Below, piece by piece: positions 1 through 10,479 of a DNA stretch of 64,000 nucleotides. The position numbers and the translations under genes were made by a program. Source of the stretch: Cherax quadricarinatus (taxonomy: Eukaryota > Arthropoda > Malacostraca > Decapoda > Parastacidae); the NCBI RefSeq assembly GCF_038502225.1, contig NC_091301.1, positions 14,345,221 to 14,409,220 of the forward strand, read 5' to 3'. Under the pieces are notes generated by a model. It was given only the letters and a program-made list of their open reading frames with translations. It did not search any database and was not told the origin of the DNA. Within the stretch, counting starts at the first letter, position 1, and every line of letters starts with the position of its first letter.

Positions 1-70
1 CTGTGACCTCGGCCATCTCATCTTTGAGCGTCTGAAAATAAACATACGTACATAAGTATGTATGTAAGCC

Positions 71-288
<218 letters not shown>

Positions 289-889
289 TACAAAATCATA
301 CAAGATAGGCGCTGAGGTCTTATACTGAACATTGTAAAGCTCGTAGCCACCAGAGAATTAACATATCTAAAAACATTTTATGTGATATACCTGTCACTTG
401 TTTCAAGTGTTCTTATACCGTCGCGGTAGTGTCGAATTCCTAATTTCTTTGTTGACTGCCTGAACAACTTGGCTCTTCCTGAAAGCACCAGTTGCCGCCA
501 GCAAGAGGTGTGCAATGAACCGGTAAATATATTCAAGATTAACAGGCAATATTAACTAGTCATCAATGTGAAAAAACTATTCCATTAGATCTTTAAGAAA
601 TCACTCTAGGATCTGTCCTAGGCTAAATTACTGAAATTAGATATTCATAAATAATCATAATAAACGATACATCCTCTGTAGTCTCCACACAGGCAACATT
701 CTGCATAAAAAAAGGTAGGGGGGCAAATAGAGTTCAAGTGGAGCTTGAAAACATGAACTACCGTATAGTCACAATACTTATCCGGAGACAAAGACCTTTC
801 ACTTCCCGTATCTATTAAACTCAAATTATTGGAAACTCTTAAAAAATAAAATTGTACTCTGGAGCGCAAACAAGAAAATATTACTGAGA
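289..889. other. no recognisable feature
   Basis: AT-rich non-coding sequence with no long open frame, tandem repeat or recognised element. Confidence 0.5.
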
Positions 890-1165
890 ATGATTCAAGT
901 CTCCACACCAACATCACCTGTTATGAGTAGCCTGGTTGACGGTGCTAACACCTCAGTGAAACACCAGGAAGAAATAAATCCACAAGAGAGCTCAAAGAAT
1001 ACAAATGGTTCAAGGCTTTTGAACACCCTACCTCTGCATACAAAGATAATTACTAATAAACATGTTTTCAAAAGGGAACCCAAGTTCAAGCAAACTATTA
1101 CTGATTAACCAGGCTGTGATGCCTACGTGACCCGCGTGCCTCGTGTATCAAACAGGCTCACAAGT
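890..1165 (+). pseudogene. LINE-B 3' tail fragment
   Basis: A short frame ends with residues similar to the C-terminus of the LINE-B reverse transcriptase protein elsewhere in the window (a FKRE motif, then after a stop the PGCDAY block). Only the last part of the element is present, so this is a 5'-truncated dead copy. Similarity was judged by eye against the copies at 10.5-12.6 kb and 21.6-22.3 kb. Confidence 0.55.
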
Positions 1166-1175
1166 ATTATATTCT

Positions 1176-1654
1176 ATAGAAATGTAGTTAGATGTACAAT
1201 ATAAAACAGGAGAAAAGCTCACTGGTGCCAGAGTGTTGGCTGCTGTTTCTGACCTCGACACAAGTAACCTTGTAAGTTTACGTACATATTGCAGGTATAC
1301 ATAAAAATATAAATTATATATTACATACACACACATATATATATTCATACAAATACTTAACACTGGGAATACACTATGTATAGTTCCTTCTATAGGTACA
1401 TAAAGTGTTGTTTCGTTTATAAGAAGATACAGCATGTCGTGTAGCGGGTGGGTAGTGGTGGTGTTGAGGGAGGTTGTGAAGAGTAGTTTACCAAGTGACC
1501 ACAACTAATGGCTGTAATTTTACCACTCTACACACTGGTAAAACCTTATCCAGGGTCACAGGTTGTAAACGCCGCCACTCCTGCAATAAATGACAGCAGG
1601 TCCCCGTTGTCACCTTACCAAACACTACCACAAAGAACACTAACTGAAATTCGT
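1176..1654. other. no recognisable feature
   Basis: AT-rich with short TA/CA runs near 1,320-1,345. No coding or structured feature could be supported. Confidence 0.4.
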
Positions 1655-2075
1655 TCCAGAGCTCAACGCCCTCACGGCCAAGTCCCCGACCAGGTCTCCC
1701 AGTAAATTAGAGCCTGATTAACCAGACTGTTACAGATGACCGCACACAAGCCAATGTAAAGGACTAGGTACGTCCAGGGTCCGGGTCTATTGGTCATCCC
1801 TTTTATTTATGATGAGAGGCTGTTGAACAGTCTTGGACCCCGGACACTTAGTGTTTTCTCTTAATATACTCATGGCATCCCTCCTTTTCATTGGGGGTAT
1901 GTTGCACCGTCTGCCTAGTCTTGCTTTCGTATGGAGTGATTTGTGTGTGCAGATTTGGGACCAGTCCCTCTAGTATTTTTCAAGGTGTAAATTATGATTA
2001 ATCTTTCTGGCCTGCGTCCCAGGGAGTACAGGTCAATGGACTTCTAATGTTCCAGGTATATAGAACAGTTTTTCC
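1655..2075 (-). pseudogene. LINE-B 3' end, truncated
   Basis: On the minus strand this stretch carries the LINE-B C-terminal segment (around 1,780-2,070), followed by the recurrent tail motif with CCTGATTAACCAGACTG at about 1,711. Frames are broken. Its 5' edge abuts LINE-A at 2,085, where a 17-bp sequence containing CCAGGTATATAGAACA is tandemly repeated (about 2,051-2,068 and 2,074-2,090). That repeat may mark the LINE-A insertion junction. Confidence 0.6.
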
Positions 2076-2089
2076 AGGTATATAGAACA

Positions 2090-3781
2090 AAAGTCAGAGA
2101 TAAGATAGGTCCCCTTAAAAATAACTATGGGCATCTTACTGACAAAGAGAATGAAATGTGCTCGATTTTAAATAATTATTTTCTCTCGGTTTTTACACAG
2201 GAAGACACTAATAATATTCCGGTAATTAATTTTTATAGTGGATCAGAAGAAGATAAATTATGTAACATCACAGTCACTAGTGAAATGGTTGTGAAGCAGA
2301 TAGACCGACTGAAGCAAAATAAGTCACCGGGTCCTGATGAGGTTTTTTCAAGGGTTCTTAAGGAATGCAAAATGGAAGTCTGTGAACCATTAACTAATAT
2401 TTTTAATTTATCTCTTCAAACAGGTGTAGTGTCTGATATGTGGAAGATGGCTAATGTAATTCCTATTTTTAAAACAGGGGACAAGTCGTTACCGTCAAAT
2501 TACCGCCCAATAAGCCTGACCTCAATTGTAGGCAAGTTGCTAGAGTCAATTATAGCTGAGATTATAAGAAGCCATCTCGATAAGCATAGCTTGATTAATG
2601 ATACTCAGCATGGATTCACAAGAGGCCGGTCTTGTCTAACTAATTTATTAACTTTCTTCAGTAAAGCTTTTGAGGCTGTTGACCACGATAAAGAATTTGA
2701 TATTGTTTACTTAGATTTTAGTAAGGCATTTGATAGAGTTCCGCACCAAAGACTGTTGAAGAAAGTAGCAGCTCATGGCATTGGGGGGAGGGTGCTCTCG
2801 TGGATCGAGTCATGGCTCACAGACAGGAAGCAGAGAGTGTCCATAAATGGGGTTAAATCCGAGTGGGGATCAGTAACAAGTGGCGTTCCACAGGGATCAG
2901 TCTTGGGCCCGTTGTTGTTTATAATATATATCAATGATCTTGATGAAGGAATTGCTAGTGATATGAGCAAATTCGCCGATGACACGAAGATAGGTAGGAT
3001 AATTGATTCAAACGTAGATGTTAGGGAACTTCAGGAGGATTTAGACAAACTCTACTCTTGGTCAGAAAAGTGGCAGATGCAGTTCAATGTGGATAAATGC
3101 AAGGTTCTGAAGCTCGGGAGTGTCTATAACCCTAGCACTTATAAGTTAAATAATGTAGAACTTAGCCATGCAGATTGCGAAAAGGACTTGGGGGTTATGG
3201 TAAGCAGCAACCTTAAACCAAGACAGCAATGCCTAAGCGTACGTAATAAGGCAAATAGATTACTGGGATTTATATCAAGAAGTGTAAGCAACAGAAGTCC
3301 AGAGGTCATACTGCAGCTTTATACATCATTAGTAAGGCCTCACCTAGATTATGCAGCTCAATTCTGGTCTCCATATTACAGAATGGACATAAATTCGTTA
3401 GAAAACATTCAGCGTAGGATGACTAAATTAATACATAGCATTAGAAATCTTCCTTATGAAGAAAGATTGAAGACTCTTAAGTTACATTCACTTGTTAGAA
3501 GAAGAATGAGGGGAGACCTGATCGAAGTGTATAAGTGGAAGATAGGTATTAATAAAGGGGATATTAACAAGGTCTTGAGGATATCTCTCCAAGAGAGAAC
3601 CCGCAGTAATGGATTTAAATTAGATAAGTTTAGATTTAGAAAGGACATAGGAAAGTATTGGTTTGGAAATAGGGTAGTAGATGAGTGGAACAGTCTACCT
3701 AGTTGGGTTATTGAGGCTAGGACTTTGGGTAGTTTCAAATTTAGGTTGGATAAATACATGAGTGGGAAGGGTTGGATTTGA
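2090..3781 (+). CDS. non-LTR retrotransposon ORF2, C-terminal part (LINE-A, CR1/jockey-like)
   Basis: An open frame encodes the reverse transcriptase half of a non-LTR retrotransposon protein, which copies element RNA into DNA at a nicked target. Counting from the ATG at 2,156, visible motifs are KSPGPD near residue 56, YRPISLTS near 121, LDFSKAFDRVPH (first catalytic Asp) near 186, SGVPQGSVLGP around 244 and FADD (catalytic pair) at 273-276. A CR1-type C-terminal region follows and ends KYMSGKGWI. The same frame continues upstream of the ATG to about 2,090 without a stop, so the true protein began further 5' and the element is 5'-truncated. The N-terminal endonuclease is missing. No internal stop occurs across about 560 codons, which makes this the best preserved LINE in the window. 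Without its endonuclease it cannot be autonomous. Clade (CR1, L2 or jockey) was judged from motifs only. Confidence 0.88.
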   Translation, partial: KVRDKIGPLKNNYGHLTDKENEMCSILNNYFLSVFTQEDTNNIPVINFYSGSEEDKLCNITVTSEMVVKQIDRLKQNKSPGPDEVFSRVLKECKMEVCEPLTNIFNLSLQTGVVSDMWKMANVIPIFKTGDKSLPSNYRPISLTSIVGKLLESIIAEIIRSHLDKHSLINDTQHGFTRGRSCLTNLLTFFSKAFEAVDHDKEFDIVYLDFSKAFDRVPHQRLLKKVAAHGIGGRVLSWIESWLTDRKQRVSINGVKSEWGSVTSGVPQGSVLGPLLFIIYINDLDEGIASDMSKFADDTKIGRIIDSNVDVRELQEDLDKLYSWSEKWQMQFNVDKCKVLKLGSVYNPSTYKLNNVELSHADCEKDLGVMVSSNLKPRQQCLSVRNKANRLLGFISRSVSNRSPEVILQLYTSLVRPHLDYAAQFWSPYYRMDINSLENIQRRMTKLIHSIRNLPYEERLKTLKLHSLVRRRMRGDLIEVYKWKIGINKGDINKVLRISLQERTRSNGFKLDKFRFRKDIGKYWFGNRVVDEWNSLPSWVIEARTLGSFKFRLDKYMSGKGWI

Positions 3782-3931
3782 GTGGGACTTGCACATCAGA
3801 GCTTATTTCTTGGGTAGCATTGAAAATTGGGTAGGTCAAATGTTTGTTAGTGGGATGAATTGTAAAGGACCTGCCTAGTATGGGCCAACAGGCCTGCTGC
3901 AGTGTTCCTCCTTTCTTATGTTCTTATGTTC
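3782..3931 (+). mobile_element. LINE-A 3' UTR ending in 8-bp repeats
   Basis: A short 3' UTR follows the LINE-A stop codon and ends in two direct copies of TTCTTATG (3,913-3,920 and 3,921-3,928) plus TTC. A short tandem repeat instead of poly(A) is a known hallmark of CR1-type LINEs, which supports the family assignment. Confidence 0.75.
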
Positions 3932-3944
3932 CCAGTAATTAAGA

Positions 3945-4865
3945 TGTTTGACTGAACTATTACGTCCTGTGAAGGTTCTCTGTACGTTCCTTTGATCTGC
4001 AATTTCACCTGCCTTGAAAGGGGCTGTTAGTGCACAGCAGTATTCCAACCCAGACAGAACACGTGACTAAAGAGGATAATCGTTGACTTAGCATTCCATG
4101 TTTTGAAGCTTCTCATTATCCATCCCATCAGTTTCTTCAGACATGTGATAGTGACAAGGTTGTGATCCTGGAAGGTGAGATTCTCTGACATCAACGGTCG
4201 TAAGTCCTTCACATTAGTTTTTCGCTTTAGCATGATTTTAGAGATTTGTTTACTCCGTTCCAGCTATTATTTCCTCCAGTTTTCCAAAACGGATTATTTT
4301 CTGCGTCCCTTTCATATACCTTTGAAGAGTTTCGAGAGTTTATCTACTCTCTGAGCCCGGCTATGGGCCAGGCTCGTCTGGTGCTTGCCTGGTCAACCAG
4401 GCTGTTGCTGCTGGAGGCCCGCTGCCCCACATATCCATCACAGCCTGGTTGATCTGTCACCTGGTGAAGATACTTGTCCAGTTTCCTCTTGAAGGTTTCT
4501 ACACTTGTTCCAGCAGTGTTTCTGATATCTTCTGGTAAGATGTTGGAAAGTCTGGGACCAGAAGATATCCAACACTGCTGGAACAAGTGTAGAAGCCTTC
4601 AATGGAAAACTTGGTTTATATCCGCTTGGAGATTTACCATGTTTTTAACAGATGGCACTCATACAGATTCTAGTATCGTCTGCAAAAGGATGACATGGTG
4701 CTAAGGTTGACATCTCTATCTAGTCTGATACGAGGATGAACAGAATGGGGGAAAAGTACTGTACCTTATGGAACAGAGCTTTTCAATGTGGCAGCCTCAG
4801 ACATAACTCTGTTTACGATTACTATGCGTATTCTATTGGTTAGAAAGTTAAAAATTCATCTGTTC
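3945..4865 (-). pseudogene. rearranged LINE-B fragments
   Basis: At least four pieces of LINE-B are jumbled here. Minus-strand RT C-terminal sequence lies at 3,945-4,235 (contains NVKDL and TFQDHN). The minus-strand tail is at 4,250-4,590 (NTAGTSVETFKRKLDKYL, then DQPGCDGYVG). A short plus-strand copy of the same tail lies at about 4,556-4,615, making a local inverted repeat. Minus-strand RT core lies at about 4,625-4,865, with a degenerate SFADDTRI near 4,670. No piece has a usable frame. The layout suggests sequential truncated insertions followed by a small inversion. Confidence 0.65.
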
Positions 4866-4869
4866 ACTA

Positions 4870-6160
4870 CACACACACGACAAACGCTATCACCACAAGC
4901 ACTACTCACCACGCAAACACTACCATAATAAACACTGCTCACCGAATAAAACACTGCTTTTCTCCTCGCTGGCGACTTCATTAGGACTGAACCATACCAA
5001 ACTTTTCAGTGTTGCTTATCTTTTTAACAGTTAAGATACTCCCCCACCCCCTCTCGGAACACACGTCACACCACTATCACCAACCTCCCCCCAACGCTGC
5101 CATAACCACTACAGTTCACTACACTACAAACTATTACCATACAGAACCACCACCACCACAATACTACTTCACAACTTCCTTCAACACACATTTAAAATCT
5201 TTCCCGGCATTGTACTAGAGTGTGTGGGGGGGATGGGAGAGAAAGGGAAGGGGAGAAGTTAGATTAGTCAGGAAACAGGACAATGTTTCCTGACGCTGGT
5301 CGTAGACATATGACGACCCGTCAATGGAGTTTTTGGACATCTAACAGAGGCCTTTCATTGGATTACCAGTTCATCCCTTCAATTAAAAAAATATTAGTGA
5401 GAGGGGAAGGAAGCGAGTGTCACTGAACCACAGTGTCTCCCAACACATTTTACACTACAGGATATTACAAAATCACTTCATTATTAATGATAAGATACTG
5501 TAAGTAGTGTTGAAAATTGAAGGCCAATTTCACCATGTAGATCACTCAGCACTCCTGGCAATAATACAACGCAGGAAAATACAGATAATTAAGAAAACCT
5601 TCAGCTAAGGATAACACAAACTACCACATCTAGTTACAATAACCAGAATACCAGAATCAGTTAAAAAAAAAAAAAAAAAAAAAAAAGAAAGCTAATGATA
5701 CATGCAACTCCTCTAAGCATCTACAGACGCCCGTAATTATAAAAAACACGAAAACGCTAAGGCCTAGGCTGTGGACAAGCAATCAGCTAGAAGCTACAAT
5801 GGTGGGAAAGAGGAGCTAGGGGATGTCCTAAGGTATAGTTGTCAGCCTAAGACTGAGTATCGGTTTTGGTAAAAATTTTGGTATGGTCTCATCACTTGAC
5901 AATGATTCACCTCAAAGTGACGCTGACAGTGTACTATAAATAGTGTATCCACATTATCAATACACTAGATGAACTGACGACTATAAGACTAATATGAAAT
6001 GATTAAACTGTGTAATTATTATACAGACGAAGTGTTATACTAACGTGTGTTACGTAGTCTCGTACTGGCGTGTTTGTGCTTATCATTTTCTGTTGCTTTT
6101 CTTACAGAGTTCTAAACGTTAATTTCTTAAACTATACCCATTACAGGTTAAGGATTAATG
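4870..6160. other. gene-free, low-complexity patches
   Basis: CA/ACC-rich sequence at 4,870-5,215, a run of about 24 A at 5,664-5,687, otherwise unremarkable AT-rich DNA. Confidence 0.5.
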
Positions 6161-6164
6161 AGAG

Positions 6165-6362
6165 GTATAGATGTATAGTGTAATTAACGAGAGGTGTAGA
6201 TGTATAGTCCGAGTAACGAGAGGTGTAGATGTATAGCGAGTGAGCGGTGAGAGGTGTAGATGTATAGCGAGTGAGCGGTGAGAGGTGTAGATGTATAGCG
6301 AGTGAGCGGTGAGAGGTGTAGATGTATAGTGTGAGCAGTGAGAGGTGTAGATGTATAGTAAG
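6165..6362. repeat. 31-bp minisatellite
   Basis: About six to seven degenerate units built on GAGAGGTGTAGATGTATAG, followed by CGAGTGAGCGGT in the best-matched central copies. Confidence 0.9.
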
Positions 6363-6879
6363 TGGAGGATGCCACACTTGTACCGAGGATTTAACAGAAG
6401 ACAAGAGTTTCCGGTGTTTGTAAAGCATCATCTCCCCAAGCTGACAACACACCTCTCCCCCCCACCCCTTCACTCTTGATAACACGAGGGGGCGGTGACA
6501 AGACCCATACCCCGGCAGGGAACATACTGTATTGGTACATCCATACTCATCCCCCCCCCTCCTCATCCTTCTCTTTCCTCTACCTATGATGTATAATTTC
6601 TCTTGTACTCTCTCTGGGATGATAAATATCTTCAACAATTCCATTTTTCCTGTGTATGAGATAGGTTATCCTGAGAGATGGCAACTCCCAAGCAACATCA
6701 CCTCCAGCTATGCTGTAAGAAAACCTCTGAAGCTGCCGTAGCTGATGAACCCTTGCTGGAATACTTGACAATATCCTCATTACCCTACTGAAATCTCCCA
6801 GCTCAGGTTGACACGTTTCAACACCTTATATGAAGGAATATAACAGGGAAAGTTACATAGTGGGAATAAAGCCATCATA
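6363..6879. other. no recognisable feature
   Basis: Mixed-composition sequence with C-rich runs at 6,455-6,470 and 6,549-6,557. No coding evidence. Confidence 0.4.
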
Positions 6880-7160
6880 CAGACTGGTATATGCCTTCAA
6901 TATACCTTGGACGAGTTTCAAGAATTTTTCCTACTCCCGGAGCCCGGCCTTGGGCCAGGCTATTACGGTGGCCCACATACTCATCACAGCCTGGCTTTTC
7001 TAGTACTTAGTGAAGACACTTGTCCAGTTAACTTTTAAAGAACTCTACACTTGTCCCAGCAGTGTTTCTGATATCTTCTGGCAAGATGTTGAATAGGCTG
7101 GGACCACGGATGTTGATACAATGTTCTCTCGTGCCCACGGTGCCCCTGCAGTACTATCCT
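6880..7160 (-). pseudogene. LINE-B tail fragment
   Basis: The minus strand carries the LINE-B 3' tail. Features shared with the 21.6-22.3 kb copy are the run through CCCAGCAGTGTTTCTGATAT and the following TTCTGGCAAGATGTTGAA (plus-strand reading). It is truncated on both sides. Confidence 0.65.
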
Positions 7161-7385
7161 CATGTACGCAACTTTTTAATAAAATAAAAGGTCACATTCC
7201 CCACCCCGCTTTCTTCCTCTTGATACTCCTGGACGCTGCGTCAGCATAATGTGATGTTTGGGTGGCTTACCCCAGCACCCACCCACCCATCCTTTGATTT
7301 ACCTGTCATGTTTCGACTTTTCAAACCTCTCATCACCTAACCTGGACCTATGGCTTCCTTACTTTGTACTGGATCTACTTCACTT

Positions 7386-7715
7386 TGTAGACAGCCTGTA
7401 CTGTCTGCACAGACAGCCCATGCTGTATGCCAGCTTAGTTCATATTTCGCACCACTCAGATGCTGCCCTCTGTAGCCAGGCCTCTCGGTGGGCACGGCAG
7501 CCTGCCTGCCCTTGCCTCGTGCTCACTCTCACAGCGGCCTAGCAGGAAGACACAAGGCCTACTCCTAGCTCTCTCTCATGGGATGGCCCTGCCCAGGCCA
7601 TGGGCACAACACCCAAGCCTGTGTACTCACCACAACTTAACAATAAAGTAAGAAGCCTCCAAAGAATTTTATCATTCACACCCCGCTTTCAGTTCACCAA
7701 ACAAACTCGTTATAA
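7386..7715 (+). repeat. left LTR of the non-autonomous element
   Basis: About 330 bp, about 90% similar by eye to the right copy, with small indels. It opens with a hairpin-capable stretch in which TGTCTGC pairs with the nearby GCACAGACAG. Confidence 0.75.
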
Positions 7716-8278
7716 ATGGTAGCAGCGGTGGTCGCAGCAGTGTGTTTGCCCAGAGAGAGGAAGGAAGGAATGAAGTTGTTCACTTCATCCCCCTACACAA
7801 CAAGCATCCGTCTCTCAATGAGTTATCCTGACGTCGTGTCTGCACGTTTGAGCAGCCAGACACAGGTACAAGCAGGATCCAGCCGAAATTTGCCGAAATT
7901 CTTCGAGAATTGTAAGTGGCGTCCCAGTGACTCCACGCTACAGCATCCCCCGCTGTTTCCCAAGTCATGTGTTCAGAGTCGCTTGTATGTTGCTGCTGTT
8001 GTTGTTGTTCAGCTCAGCACAGCTGTTTCAGCAAGCCAGAGGTGAGTTTTGTGGCGATTTCTGCGTCCAGTGTGAGTTCTCTACGTGTTTGTGGGAGGAG
8101 GAAGTGGCCGCTCCTTGCCTCACACCTCACCAGCCTACCATACACCACTCACCACTACTCACTCCCTCTGCTGTATTTTCTGCTGTTTTCCGTGTGAATT
8201 CATTGCCAGAACTGTGTATCCGAGTGCCCGAGGCCACTCGAAGCTACGTGGATCAGCATGCCACGTAGATCACTACAC

Positions 8279-8338
8279 CACGTGGATCACGACGCCACGT
8301 GGGTGTGAACGATGTCACGTAGATCTACCAGCCACGTG
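8279..8338. promoter_or_regulatory. E-box-like CACGTG cluster
   Basis: Three perfect CACGTG palindromes (8,279-8,284, 8,296-8,301, 8,333-8,338) and several CACGTA variants sit inside repeated CCACGTGGATCA-like units. CACGTG is the classical bHLH target. Function here is inference. Confidence 0.4.
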
Positions 8339-8389
8339 AGTTACCAGATGTCCCAGGCCTCATGCTGTGGTCTGCTGCCTGCATCACAT

Positions 8390-8511
8390 TGACGTCACCC
8401 ACGATGCTGCCCGACTTCATGACATCACGACGTCTGCCTGACATCACCTCGAGATGTCTGCTGATGTCACAGTGCTGCTGACGTCACCTCGCGACATCAC
8501 GCCTGACATCA
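8390..8511. promoter_or_regulatory. CRE-like TGAYRTCA cluster
   Basis: TGACGTCA occurs at 8,390-8,397 and 8,479-8,486, TGACATCA at 8,420-8,427, 8,439-8,446 and 8,504-8,511, and TGATGTCA at 8,462-8,469. This density of bZIP-type (CREB/ATF-like) sites in about 120 bp lies inside the LTR element and may be a promoter or enhancer module, or may simply be an internal tandem repeat. Confidence 0.4.
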
Positions 8512-9614
8512 CATGTCACATCGAGTGTTCTAGTAATTATTTCAGTATCGTCGAGAAGATTGAGAGAAGATATATGTGGTGTGTTAATTAATTCCTCTCA
8601 GTGTTCTCACATGTTAGTGTACCATATGTACCGCGGGTGTGTTTAAAGTTTCTGTGTGTCCAGTGAGGTCTGAGCCAGACCTGACTAGCACCACTGTGCC
8701 AAGTTACCCGTGTGACCAGTGTTTGACAGTTGTTATCAGTCAGCTCTGAGCGTACGAGCCCCCTTGTACAGAAAGCTCTTATGCTCGTCGCTCGTGATGT
8801 TCTGCAGAATCGTACCTGCTACGATTCCCATCGAGATTTGTTTCACTTCACCTCCAGACCTTCAGAATGCAGTTATATGTAGAGAAACAAGTCTGGGGAC
8901 GCTTACACCAACCTCTGCTATAACTCCAACTGCTGAGAGAATGACACTCGTCAAGCTGCAGTTAGCCCTGTCGGCAGGCGCTGTGTCAGCCTCGTGTCAC
9001 AAGCTCAGTGAGCAGCCTGCACAAAGATGATGTCACTTTGGCTGCTAGCTCTCTCACTGCAGTCTGGTGTATGATGTTACGACTCCCAGATGTTTCGCCC
9101 AGTCATCTCTGCCACAACTCGCTCCACGCTCGTCGGCAGTGACAGCCCAGCGACAGTACCAATCGAGAAGTGTCCTCCTGAGTCGCTTGCCAGAAGTCCT
9201 GCCCAGTTGCCGAGTTTTGTCGATGCCTCACTCGAGGGCACCAGCATGTCGTGCCCCAGGTTGAGTGAAAACCTGCAGCGACTCCTACGATGACTGCCTC
9301 ACCGTTCCAGAGGAGACCGTACCCTGTTACGTCACAGCTCAGCCGCAGCGATGTCTCCTGTGTTGCAGTATCTGTCCAGACGCAGGAAGGCGTGCAGTGA
9401 TGCCCATCGACGTTCACTGCCTTTGACCACGATGTTTAGCACACCCCACATGTTTTTTTCTTCCCTCCCTGTAGGAAGTTTTTTTTCCATGTCCATATGT
9501 ATATATATGTTTTTATTTTGTGTTCTGTTCCCTGTTCCTACGAGAGAGAGACCGAGTTTCTTTTACTACCAGTATTGTCGCGTCGGGACGATGCTCGGTA
9601 GGTGGCCGAGCGTA

Positions 9615-9933
9615 TGTAGACAGCCTGTACTGTCTGCACAGACAGCCCATGCTGTATGCCAGCTTAGTTCATATTTCGCGCCACTCAGATGCTGCCCTCT
9701 GTAGCCAGGCCTCTCGGTGGGCACGGCAGCCTGCCTGCCCTTGCCTCGCTCTCACTCACACAGCGGCCTAGCAGGAAGACAAGGCCTACTCTTAGCTCTC
9801 TCTCGTGGGATGGCCCTGCCCGGGCCATGGGCACAACACACAAGCCTGTGTACCCACCACTACTTAACAAAGAAGCCTCCGAAGACGTGTCATTTACTCC
9901 CCGCTACCAGAACACCAAACAAACTCATTATAA
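9615..9933 (+). repeat. right LTR of the non-autonomous element
   Basis: About 319 bp, matching 7,386-7,715 with scattered substitutions and indels. It ends TTATAA directly before CTTCACT. Confidence 0.75.
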
Positions 9934-9940
9934 CTTCACT

Positions 9941-10479
9941 CCAGTAAACTATGGTATGTGCAGACTTGTGACCCGGCCCTCCAGGACGTGCTTGCCTTGG
10001 GTTTGATCCTCACCCGTTCTGTAACTATTTCAATAGTCTTACCATTGGCATATTTCTCTTTTTTTAAGTTCTCATTATCCTCCCATTTATTTTCTTGGTG
10101 TTTGCAGAATTTGTTTTATGTTCTTTGAAAATTAGGTCAGCCGACATCATTATTCCAAGGTCCCACACAGTTTTTGTTTTACGGGGTGAACCTCTTGTGT
10201 TTTGTATACTGTTTCTCTTCTGAGTTTATTTTTTCCATAGCTGAGCACCTGGGATTAATCCTCACTGATCATCATATCTACCGCCCACTGGAAGACTGTT
10301 TACAATGTCATGCAGTTTTTCGATGTCCTCTAGAGGTGACTTTCATGCTAATTTTCGTGTCATCTGCACAGGATGATACAAAGTTGTAGTTTGTGTTATT
10401 ATCTGTCTGTTAAGAGGATGAGAAACAAGATTGTCGCCAGGACTGTCTTTGGGTAATAATAATAAACTATGCCTTAAAT
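9941..10479. other. gene-free stretch, probably old repeat
   Basis: T-rich non-coding sequence with no stable frame. Wording such as GTGTCATCTGCACAGGATGA at about 10,358 resembles dispersed LINE-derived text but I cannot assign it. Confidence 0.3.

Larger units (their letters stand above)
7386..9933 (+). mobile_element. non-autonomous LTR retroelement
   Basis: Two direct copies of an LTR-like sequence (7,386-7,715 and 9,615-9,933) both start TGTAGACAGCCTGTACTGTC and end in TTATAA. They bracket about 1.9 kb. CTTCACT lies next to the left edge (7,378-7,384, one T before the LTR) and directly after the right edge (9,934-9,940), consistent with a target-site duplication with one base of slippage or mutation. 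Just inside the left LTR, TGGTAGCAGCGGTGG at 7,717 sits where a tRNA primer-binding site is expected. I see no gag, protease, reverse transcriptase, integrase or envelope reading frame in the interior, so it would depend on enzymes made elsewhere (TRIM/LARD-like). Direction is inferred from the primer-site position. A polypurine tract before the right LTR is not clear. Confidence 0.7.
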
